Of a stretch of DNA of 64,000 nucleotides, positions 8,968-16,338 are shown in pieces. Positions within the stretch are counted from its first letter, which is position 1. Each line of letters starts with the position of its first letter. The translations under genes and the position numbers were made by a program. Origin of the DNA: Clostridiales bacterium. GTDB lineage: Bacteria; Bacillota; Clostridia; Lachnospirales; Lachnospiraceae. Below the pieces are notes generated by a model. It saw only the letters and a program-made list of their open reading frames with translations, did not search any database and had not been told where the DNA came from. The DNA lies in the NCBI GenBank assembly GCA_018366495.1, contig JAGZHZ010000009.1:39510-103509 (forward strand), read 5' to 3'.

Positions 8968-9625
8968 AGTAGAACAATTACAAAAATCATATGGAAAAAA
9001 AGAAAACAGGAAGAACGTATTAGAAAATGTTTCTTTTTATCTGAAAGAAGGAGAAACAATAGGAATTTGGGGAAGTAGTGGAAGTGGAAAAAGTACAATT
9101 GGAAAAATACTTACAGGATTGGAAAAAAAAGATTCAGGAAAAATCATTTATCAGGAAAAAGAACTTCATTATCCCTTAAGGAATCAAAATCGAAAAGAGA
9201 TTCAAATATTATTTCAACATCCAGAAGTTTCATTTAATCCTAAATATAGAATTGAACAGGGATTTCATGAGGTTTATCGGAAATGTAAACTGGATTTTTC
9301 AAGAGAACAATTACTATTGTATCTTGAAAAATTTGGTTTATATCAGGAACATATAGAGCGTAAACCAGTACAATTGTCAGGTGGAGAATTGCAAAGAGCT
9401 ATGATTGCGAGAGTAATGTTGCTTTCTCCAAAAATATTGGTATTGGATGAACCGACATCTATGCTAGATCCTATCAGTCAAGCACAAGTTCTCCGTATGT
9501 TAGAAAAAATACAGAAAAAAACGGGGGTAGCTTATATTTATATCACACACAATAAGTATCTTGCAAAAAAGATGTGCAAAAGAATTTATCATTTGGAACA
9601 TGGACATTTACAAGAGATTTCTTGA
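8954..9625 (+). CDS. ABC importer ATPase, OppF/NikE-like, short form
   Basis: 223 residues, shorter than OppF (about 300) because the C-terminal Cys domain is missing; this length matches NikE-like subunits. Walker A GSSGSGKS at about 41-48, Q loop LFQHPE, signature LSGGELQR, Walker B ILVLDEPTS, H loop YITHN. It overlaps the preceding ATPase gene by 14 bases in another frame. Together the two ATPases power the two permeases. Confidence 0.88.
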   Translation: MPILEVEQLQKSYGKKENRKNVLENVSFYLKEGETIGIWGSSGSGKSTIGKILTGLEKKDSGKIIYQEKELHYPLRNQNRKEIQILFQHPEVSFNPKYRIEQGFHEVYRKCKLDFSREQLLLYLEKFGLYQEHIERKPVQLSGGELQRAMIARVMLLSPKILVLDEPTSMLDPISQAQVLRMLEKIQKKTGVAYIYITHNKYLAKKMCKRIYHLEHGHLQEIS

Positions 9626-9673
9626 TAGTAAATGTTAATTGTTAATATACAATAAGAAAAAAGGAGTCTAAGT

Positions 9674-11281
9674 ATGAAAAAAAGAGTAGTAAGTATTCTG
9701 TTAAGCTCTGTAATGGTATTATCATTAGGAATATGCGGAAAAGCAGAAGAAAAACCACAGGAAGAAGTACTTCGTATAGGTTGCACGATTGCACACAGTA
9801 ATTTCAATGTATTTGATCAAGGTGGAGCCTATGGTAAATTGAATCTTGAATGTTTTGGACAGCAACCTTTGATTGGAATGGATGAAAATGGAGAATTAAC
9901 GCCAGGATTTTTTGAAACATTTGAAATTAACGATGCGAATGACACGGTTGTATTTACATATCCTACAGATGCAAAATTTCATGATGGAACGACGATCACA
10001 TTAGATGATGTTTTATTTTCTATGGATTCATGGATGGAAAAATGGAAAGGTCGTGGATATAATGTGACTGTGACAGATTCAGCAGAGGGAACAATCACAT
10101 GTACCTTAGATACACCGGCAGCATATTCTTGGTTATCTTATGGAGCTGGTCAGTGTTACATTGCACCACATCATGTTTGGGAAAATGTAACAGAAGACTA
10201 TAAAAGTTATGTGGGAGAAGATGCCCATATTGGTGCTGGGCCATATAAGTTTATTTCTTATGATGAAGCAGCGCAGGTTTCTTATTATGAAGCTTTTGAA
10301 GATTACTACTGGGGTGAGCAGACTATTGATAAAGTGGAACTTCATAGCTATGCAAGTCCAGAAAATTTAGTTATGGCTATGAAAAATGGTGAAATTGATG
10401 CAATGTACACATATGCAGGACCAATTCCATCTACATTAATTGGGGTTTTAGATGGCGTAGAAAATGTTGATCCTGGAAAGAGCGATTATAGTGGAAATTA
10501 TCAGTTGACTTTTGGATTTAATATGGAACCAACAAAGGATCAGAAATTCAGAGAAGCTGTATATAATGCGTTAGATTATGATCTGTTGGCAATAACTATT
10601 GGTGGTAATGAAGCTGTTCCGGCTAAAAAAGGTATGATTCCACAGGGAAACAAAGGGTATAAAGATGGATTCCCTGTAAATAAACGTGATTTAGAGGAGG
10701 CAAAAGAATTATTAGATACTGCAGGTTATAAAGATATAGATGGTGATGGAATTCGTGAAGATGTCAATGGTCAAAGTATGCAGGTTTCCATTCTTCCACA
10801 AAGTGGAAAAAATGAAATGATGGCACGATTAGCAGAGGTAATTAGCCAAAATCTTTCAGAAATAGGGATTCAGTGTGTTTTAGATGAAGAAGCAATGCGC
10901 AATGAAGATATTTTTAATCAGAGAACACGAGTAGATAAAAATTATCAGTTATATGTAGGATACACAACACCAGGTGTTGCAGATTACAGAACATCTGCAT
11001 TCTATATTCTGCCAGAGCCATATTATCAATCAGGTACATTTAATGATGAAGAATATGTAACGGCATATCAGGAATTGCAAAATGCAAAGAATACAGAAGA
11101 ATATACAAAAGCTGCAGAAAAGATTCAGAATATCAATGCTGAAAAATTACCATTGATTGCGCTTGCATGGGAAAAGGCATATTTTCCATATAGAACAGAT
11201 CACTTTGAGGGTTGGGATAATTGGCCAAGTACAGGTGTAATCAATCAAGAAACATGGTTTACTGTTGACAGTATTAAATAA
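9674..11281 (+). CDS. Substrate-binding protein of the riboswitch-controlled importer (SBP family 5)
   Basis: 535 residues with a signal sequence (MKKRVVSILLSSVMVLSLGI, then Cys). The mature part has the family-5 features: FHDGTTITLDDVLFSMD, GAGPYKF, and FREAVYNALDYDLL. These proteins bind oligopeptides, nickel complexes or similar ligands outside the cell and hand them to the permease pair. The possible lipobox is LGIC, with Ile at -1 where Gly, Ala or Ser is expected, so lipid anchoring is doubtful. It follows the ATPase by 48 bases with AAGGAG in front. That the gene is fifth, not first, in the operon is less common. Confidence 0.9.
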   Translation: MKKRVVSILLSSVMVLSLGICGKAEEKPQEEVLRIGCTIAHSNFNVFDQGGAYGKLNLECFGQQPLIGMDENGELTPGFFETFEINDANDTVVFTYPTDAKFHDGTTITLDDVLFSMDSWMEKWKGRGYNVTVTDSAEGTITCTLDTPAAYSWLSYGAGQCYIAPHHVWENVTEDYKSYVGEDAHIGAGPYKFISYDEAAQVSYYEAFEDYYWGEQTIDKVELHSYASPENLVMAMKNGEIDAMYTYAGPIPSTLIGVLDGVENVDPGKSDYSGNYQLTFGFNMEPTKDQKFREAVYNALDYDLLAITIGGNEAVPAKKGMIPQGNKGYKDGFPVNKRDLEEAKELLDTAGYKDIDGDGIREDVNGQSMQVSILPQSGKNEMMARLAEVISQNLSEIGIQCVLDEEAMRNEDIFNQRTRVDKNYQLYVGYTTPGVADYRTSAFYILPEPYYQSGTFNDEEYVTAYQELQNAKNTEEYTKAAEKIQNINAEKLPLIALAWEKAYFPYRTDHFEGWDNWPSTGVINQETWFTVDSIK

Positions 11282-11305
11282 AAGTATAGAAAAAGGAAAA
11301 GAAAT

Positions 11306-11683
11306 ATGAAGAAAATTGCTATTTTAGTCTGTAATGATGCAGTTGGAAAAAAATGTACAGGTGCTGGTTGCATGAAGGCTTTCAATCAAAAAACAGGAAC
11401 TTTTGAAAAATATAAAACAGAAGAAGCAGAACTACAAGCTTTTTTTCAATGTAATGGATGTGATAAAAGTTTGGAAGAGGATGACGGATTAAAAAAGAAG
11501 GTAGAGCGCATTGTGGAAATTCATCCTGATGCAGTACATGTAGGAATGTGTACGATTAATAAGGAACAAGGAAAACATTGCGAAACAATTAAAAAAATGG
11601 CACAAATTTTTCAGGATTATGGAATTGAAGTAGTAAATGGAACACATGACAGTGAGATTTTAAAAACAATAAATGATTTATAA
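11306..11683 (+). CDS. CGGC-domain protein (putative metal-binding)
   Basis: 125 residues resembling the CGGC family. It starts MKKIAILVCND, has Cys17 and Cys22 (KCTGAGC), a CNGC motif in place of CGGC at about residues 50-53, then VHVGMC and HCETI, and ends with a GTHD motif like the family's WTH. The family is named for its Cys and His pattern and is suspected to bind metal; the function is not known. It is the last gene before the terminator, 25 bases behind the binding protein, so it is controlled by the same cobalamin riboswitch. A role in handling cobalt or another metal is a reasonable guess only. Confidence 0.75.
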   Translation: MKKIAILVCNDAVGKKCTGAGCMKAFNQKTGTFEKYKTEEAELQAFFQCNGCDKSLEEDDGLKKKVERIVEIHPDAVHVGMCTINKEQGKHCETIKKMAQIFQDYGIEVVNGTHDSEILKTINDL

Positions 11684-11803
11684 TCATCGTAACTCAATAT
11701 TCTGCATAAAAAATGTAAAAATTGGATTTCATTGTATAAAATGTAAAGAAAAATTTACAGAATATTATGAGTATAGAAGATACTAATAAAAAGTAATTTC
11801 TAT
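11684..11803 (+). other. Intergenic, with an imperfect inverted repeat
   Basis: No gene seen. CTCAATATTCTG (about 11691) can pair with CAGAATATTATGAG (about 11758) with a 2-base bulge, enclosing AT-rich sequence. Confidence 0.4.
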
Positions 11804-11858
11804 GGGAACATTTTCCTATCTATGAGTAATCAAAGATAGGAAAATGTTTTCTTTTTTT
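11804..11858 (+). terminator. Terminator of the riboswitch-controlled operon
   Basis: Perfect 15-base stem, 11807-11821 with 11834-11848, extended by wobble pairs, followed by C and seven T. Confidence 0.92.
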
Positions 11859-11992
11859 ATTCATTTTTATTGAAATATTTGGAATTAAAATATTTTTTAG
11901 CGTTTTTTGAGCTTAATAAAATCAGTATATTTTATTAGCTATTACACTTATAATTACTGTTTACCTTAATAATTATCCCATAGGGGGGCTTG

Positions 11993-11998
11993 TATAAT
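11993..11998 (+). promoter_or_regulatory. Possible -10 element before the methyltransferase remnant and importer
   Basis: TATAAT at 11993-11998 without a clear -35. It could start the transcript for the second importer operon (12699-15733). The 130 bases after it hold no gene. Confidence 0.3.
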
Positions 11999-12124
11999 AT
12001 TGCCCACTATGGAATAATAAAAATGTCACAGTTTTGCCGCTGTAAATGCTATATTGTGGCACATGAATTCATGAGAAAAAGGAAATATTTTATAAAGAAA
12101 ACAGGAGGAAAATATAGGGAGCAA

Positions 12125-12669
12125 ATGGATTTATTTTGGGTAAAAAATAATTGGACTAACACCATGAATAATGACGTTTCTGCAAGTATTGCTAGCTGGG
12201 ATAGTGTAGCAGATGGATATGTTTACAATAATAAAAATTGTTTAAAAGATGATCCATTTTTTCATTTGATAACAGAAAAGATTCCATTACAGACTACACA
12301 TCTTTTATGAAAATGATGGAAGCATCAAAAGGCTATTGTGCTTATTGTAAACCATCCAGAAGAACAGATCATTTATTTGATCAGATTATAAAAAAAATTG
12401 GTATTTGTCGAGAGCACATAGATGATACAATTTGGAATATGGGTGCAAATCCAGAAATTGTATATCATGATACGGTATGGAATTCTTGCAGACCATTAGA
12501 AAAAGCAAAAATCTGGTATTTGAATCGCTTAAAAGGTATATGCAAATTAAATCAGAAGCAAGAGAAAGAAATATGTGAATTTTTAGAAGAAACCAGTGAA
12601 GATGGAATGGTAAAAGAAACTACAAATACGACGCTGGTTACAATGATTTGGAAAGTACCTAATAAGTAA
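12125..12669 (+). pseudogene. Decayed SAM-dependent methyltransferase gene, core deleted
   Basis: Two pieces remain. The first, 12125-12310, starts after AGGAGGAAAATATAGGGAGCAA and reads MDLFWVKNNW, then SIASWDSVADGY, like the N-terminus of small class I methyltransferases. The second is in another frame and joins near 12275; it runs to 12669 with RRTDHLFDQIIKKIGI, then WYLNRLKGIC and TTNTTLVTMIWKVPNK, like a C-terminal half. The glycine-rich SAM-binding core is absent between them, so an internal deletion with frame change is the simplest explanation. The second piece has an ATG at 12307 and could still be translated, but it would lack the cofactor site. The family assignment rests on general resemblance. 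Confidence 0.6.
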
Positions 12670-12698
12670 AAAAAGATAGAACAGAAAGAAGAATAATT

Positions 12699-13886
12699 AT
12701 GAAGATAAAAAAAATGATTGCATTATTGTTGACAGTAACAATGATGACAACAGTTATTACAGGCTGCGGTAATATAGAAAAGAAAAAAGAAGAAAAATCT
12801 GTGACAGAAAAATTAACAGAAAAATCCACAGAAGAAAAAGAAACGAAAAAAGAAAAAACAGTAAATACAAAAGAAGAAACACGTATATTTACAGATATGC
12901 TGGGACGTGAAGTAGAAATTCCAACAGAAATTGACACGATTGTACCTTTAGGAAATGCTCCGCGTATGATCGTTTATCTGGGCTTAGCTGATATGGCAGT
13001 TGGTATTGAGGAATGTGAAATTGCAAAAAACCCATTGCAGGCATATGCTTATCCACAAAAAGAAAAATGGAGTAAATTGCCAAACTGTGGTACAAACTCT
13101 ATGGGAGAGACTGCTTATTATCCAGAACAGATTATACAGGCAAATCCAGACGTTATTCTCACAACTGATCCAGCAGACGTTGCAGATAATTTGCAGATGC
13201 AGACTGGTATTCCAGTAGTATGTGTTTCTCAGGGAACATTATTTGGAGAAGATTATGAGGAATCTCTTCGCACTTTGGCAGAGATATGTGATGTAAAAGA
13301 CAGAGCAGAAGAATTAATTCATTTTATTAATGATACATTAAATGATCTTTCTTCTCGTGCAGAAACAATGAAAGATGTAAAGAAACCAACTGTGTTAGGC
13401 GCAGCAGCATCTTTTAAAGGTGGACACAGTATAGATGGGGTTTATACAAATTATTCTGTATTTGAAGTATTACAGGCAAATGATGTGGCAGAAGAAGTTG
13501 CTAATGAAAAATTTTCCAGTGGGGTAATGGTAGAAAAAGAACAGATTTTAAAATGGGATCCAGAAATTATTTTCTTCGATTCAGGAAATCTAGAATTAGT
13601 AAAAACAGATTATGCAGAAAATCCAGATTACTTTGAGCAGCTACAGGCAGTGAAAAATGGAAATCTGTATCAGTGGCCAAATTCTACATGGCACTGGTCT
13701 AATGTAGAGATTCCACTAGTAAGTGCATATTATGTAGGTTCTTTGCTATATCCAGAAGCATTTGAAGATGTGAACTTTGAAGAAAAAGCAAGTGAAATTT
13801 TTGATATGTTTTTAGATCAGCCAGATTATTTAAAAATTTTGGAAGAATCAGGTTCTGGTTATGGAAAAGTAACATTGGGAGAATAA
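12699..13886 (+). CDS. Lipoprotein substrate-binding protein of a cobalamin/siderophore-type ABC importer (BtuF/FhuD-like)
   Basis: 395 residues. It has a lipoprotein signal with Cys at the end of MTTVITGC, a Lys/Glu-rich linker to about residue 65, then the TroA-type binding domain (FTDMLGREVEIP, VPLGNAPRMIVYLG, NPDVILTT). Such proteins capture iron-siderophore, heme or corrinoid outside the cell. The permease gene starts 5 bases after its stop, so the two are co-translated. The neighbouring cobalamin riboswitch makes a corrinoid plausible, but no riboswitch was found directly before this gene, so iron remains possible. Confidence 0.88.
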   Translation: MKIKKMIALLLTVTMMTTVITGCGNIEKKKEEKSVTEKLTEKSTEEKETKKEKTVNTKEETRIFTDMLGREVEIPTEIDTIVPLGNAPRMIVYLGLADMAVGIEECEIAKNPLQAYAYPQKEKWSKLPNCGTNSMGETAYYPEQIIQANPDVILTTDPADVADNLQMQTGIPVVCVSQGTLFGEDYEESLRTLAEICDVKDRAEELIHFINDTLNDLSSRAETMKDVKKPTVLGAAASFKGGHSIDGVYTNYSVFEVLQANDVAEEVANEKFSSGVMVEKEQILKWDPEIIFFDSGNLELVKTDYAENPDYFEQLQAVKNGNLYQWPNSTWHWSNVEIPLVSAYYVGSLLYPEAFEDVNFEEKASEIFDMFLDQPDYLKILEESGSGYGKVTLGE

Positions 13887-13890
13887 TTTT

Positions 13891-14970
13891 ATGAAAAAAG
13901 ACAAGAACGACGGATTACAGGTCTACAATCATTACTTGTATCGAAAACGAATCGCGCTTGTCGTAGTGGCTATTATAACAATACTTGTGGCAATTTATTC
14001 TGTTGGAGTTGGAGCGATTCCAATTTCGATGAAAGAAATATTTGAAGTATTTGCAGGTGGCGGTGAAAAAATGCACCGCACTGCAATTTTTAACATTCGT
14101 TTGCCAAGAGCAGTTACATCACTTTTAGTAGGTGCCGCATTAGCATCTGCTGGTGCTGTAATGCAGTGCGTCCTGCGAAATCCGTTGGCATCAGCATCCT
14201 CTCTTGGTGTTTCTCAGGGAGCGGCTTTTGGAGCAGCATTGGGTATTGTAGTATTTGGTGGCGGTGTTGTAAATTCAGCCAATGCAACCACAGCGATTAC
14301 GATTAATAATCCATATATTGTAACGATTTGCGCTTTTGTATTTGGAATGATTTCTACAGTTGTAGTTGCCAGCATTTCACAATTAAAGAAAAATGTAGGA
14401 CCAAGCGGTCTTATATTAGCTGGTACAGCTTTAAGTTCTTTATTTGGCGGTGCAAGTACGATTTTACAGTATTTTGCAGACGATACGAAATTAGGAGCAA
14501 TTGTATTTTGGACCTTTGGTAATTTGGGAAGTACCAATTGGAAAGAAATTATTATCATGGCAATCATATTTATGATTGCACTGGGATATTTTCTATTTAA
14601 TCGATGGAATTATAATGCAATGGAAAGTGGTGCAGATACAGCAAAAAGCTTAGGGGTCAATATTCATACAGTGATGATTCTTAGTATGGGAATTTGTTCA
14701 CTTTTAGCAGCAGTTGCCGTATCTTTTGTAGGAATTATCAGTTTTATTGGTCTGGTAGCTCCACATATTATTCGTAAATTTGTAGGAAACGATTATCGCT
14801 ATCTGATTCCAGGTTCTGCAATTGCAGGTGCATTATTACTTGTTTTAGCAGATCTCGTGAGCCGTATAGTTATGGCACCTGTGATTCTGCCAATCGGAGC
14901 TTTGACTTCCTTCTTGGGCGCACCAATGTTTTTATTCCTTTTGTTTAAAGGAGGAAAGAAAAATGGTTAA
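13891..14970 (+). CDS. FecCD/BtuC-type ABC importer permease
   Basis: 359 residues with about ten membrane segments and the family motifs: FNIRLPRAVTSLLVGAALASAGA, then MQCVLRNPLASASSLGVSQG, and late in the protein SFIGLVAPHIIR. A Thr/Ala-rich insert around residues 125-145 is a small oddity. It forms the homodimeric channel of the importer with the binding protein before it and the ATPase after it. The ATPase start lies 8 bases inside this gene, which points to coupled translation. Confidence 0.92.
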   Translation: MKKDKNDGLQVYNHYLYRKRIALVVVAIITILVAIYSVGVGAIPISMKEIFEVFAGGGEKMHRTAIFNIRLPRAVTSLLVGAALASAGAVMQCVLRNPLASASSLGVSQGAAFGAALGIVVFGGGVVNSANATTAITINNPYIVTICAFVFGMISTVVVASISQLKKNVGPSGLILAGTALSSLFGGASTILQYFADDTKLGAIVFWTFGNLGSTNWKEIIIMAIIFMIALGYFLFNRWNYNAMESGADTAKSLGVNIHTVMILSMGICSLLAAVAVSFVGIISFIGLVAPHIIRKFVGNDYRYLIPGSAIAGALLLVLADLVSRIVMAPVILPIGALTSFLGAPMFLFLLFKGGKKNG

Positions 14971-15733
14971 AGTGGAAAATATTACATATTCTTATGGATA
15001 TTCTCTAAAAAATGTCTTGGAACAGATTGGATTTGAAATTCAAGATGGAGGTTGCGTTGCAGTATTAGGAAATAACGGTGCAGGAAAAAGTACATTATTA
15101 AAATGTATTGATCGTATTTATCCTACAAAAAATAGTGTTGTAATGATAGATGAAAAAAATATTTTTGAGATGAATAACCACATTATGGCGCAGAATATTG
15201 CTTATGTTCCACAAAATGGAGAAGCAGTAGATCTGACTGTATTTGATACGGTATTATTAGGACGAAAGCCATATATTAAGTGGAATACTTCTGCGGAAGA
15301 TCGAAAGATTGTATCTGATATTATTCATCAGATGGGATTAGATGAATATGCGTTGCGAAATGTATCAGAATTATCAGGAGGAGAAGCTCAGAAAGTATTT
15401 ATGGCAAGAGCATTGGCACAACAGCCTAAATTTTTGCTTTTGGATGAGCCTACTAGCAACTTAGATCCAAGAAATCAGCATGAAGTGTTGCAAACCGTAT
15501 CTGATATTGCCAGAAAAAATAAAATTTGTGTAGTGATCATTATCCATGATTTAAATCTTGCTGTTCGCTATTGTAATCAATTTCTTTTTTTGAAGGATTC
15601 TAAGATTTATTGTTTTGGAGGTTCAGAAATTTTAACAGAGGAAACGATTGAGGCGGTTTATGATATGAAAGTAAAAATAATTGATTGTGATGGAATTCCA
15701 GTCATTGTGCCTTATCCAAATTGTAAAATCTGA
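14963..15733 (+). CDS. FecE/BtuD-type ABC importer ATPase
   Basis: 256 residues. Walker A GNNGAGKS at about 36-43, Q loop VPQNGE, signature LSGGEAQK, Walker B FLLLDEPTSNLD, H loop IIHDLN. It powers the FecCD-type permease encoded just upstream. The start ATG at 14963 follows AAAGGAGG and overlaps the permease gene by 8 bases. It is the last gene of this operon; a terminator follows after 39 bases. Confidence 0.92.
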   Translation: MVKVENITYSYGYSLKNVLEQIGFEIQDGGCVAVLGNNGAGKSTLLKCIDRIYPTKNSVVMIDEKNIFEMNNHIMAQNIAYVPQNGEAVDLTVFDTVLLGRKPYIKWNTSAEDRKIVSDIIHQMGLDEYALRNVSELSGGEAQKVFMARALAQQPKFLLLDEPTSNLDPRNQHEVLQTVSDIARKNKICVVIIIHDLNLAVRYCNQFLFLKDSKIYCFGGSEILTEETIEAVYDMKVKIIDCDGIPVIVPYPNCKI

Positions 15734-15772
15734 AAATTAAAAATCAAGTAGAACATATTAATATTTTATAGG

Positions 15773-15832
15773 CTCTGAAAATCTTATAATCATGATATTT
15801 ATTTTTGATTCTAAGATTTTCGGAGTTTTTTT
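15773..15832 (+). terminator. Terminator of the BtuFCD-like operon
   Basis: CTCTGAAAATCTTA (15773-15786) pairs with TAAGATTTTCGGAG (15812-15825) with one G-U pair, followed by seven T. Confidence 0.9.
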
Positions 15833-16192
15833 ATTTTTCAAAAAAATTATTCCTACTTTATTATAATTTTGAGGATTCATTGTTCGTCTGCTCCTATCCA
15901 TAGCACGATAATACCGTCTTTCCAATCGTTCTGATTTTTAAATGCTGTTATCTCATTACGATAAGTTTTTAAAGATGCTATTCAAAGTAAAACAAAGATT
16001 TATTTAGGATATTGTGCATAAAGTGTATCGAATGATTTATTTTATGTTTTAGATGGATCATATGTCTTATAAGTACGAAGAAGGAAAAAAGTATAGAGAA
16101 AAAGAAGAACCCCCATAATTTTCTCATATATCTGAATTATCGTTAAATTTGCTGTAAAAATATGCTTATTCGACTATCAGGACTGGACAATA
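15833..16192. other. Gene-free stretch with a possible minus-strand gene fragment
   Basis: No intact gene. On the minus strand an open stretch of about 34 codons ending near 15880 reads YRNEITAFKNQNDWKDGI and ends WIGADEQ. It is closed by a stop upstream and has no start signal. It may be the tail of a lost gene; I do not recognise it. Confidence 0.35.
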
Positions 16193-16220
16193 TTGATATT
16201 ATGTGGTATACATTTATTAT
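16193..16220 (+). promoter_or_regulatory. Candidate promoter of the methylene-THF reductase operon
   Basis: TTGATA (16193-16198), 16 bases, TATTAT (16215-16220). The leader to the TTG start would be about 110 bases. Confidence 0.4.
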
Positions 16221-16338
16221 AAAAGTATAAACTGAAAAGGTCTATGTTTTAAATTTTTCAATTATAATAAAAAAATGAAAATATAAGAAAACAAATACTT
16301 TTTATGTTTATAAATCATTATGTAAGGAAGGTGAGCAA

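Noticed and set aside
12020..12080. Possible degraded second cobalamin riboswitch before the methyltransferase remnant
   Set aside because: CACAGTTTTGCCGCTGTAAA resembles the core of the aptamer at 5881, but no B12 box or P1 partner follows.
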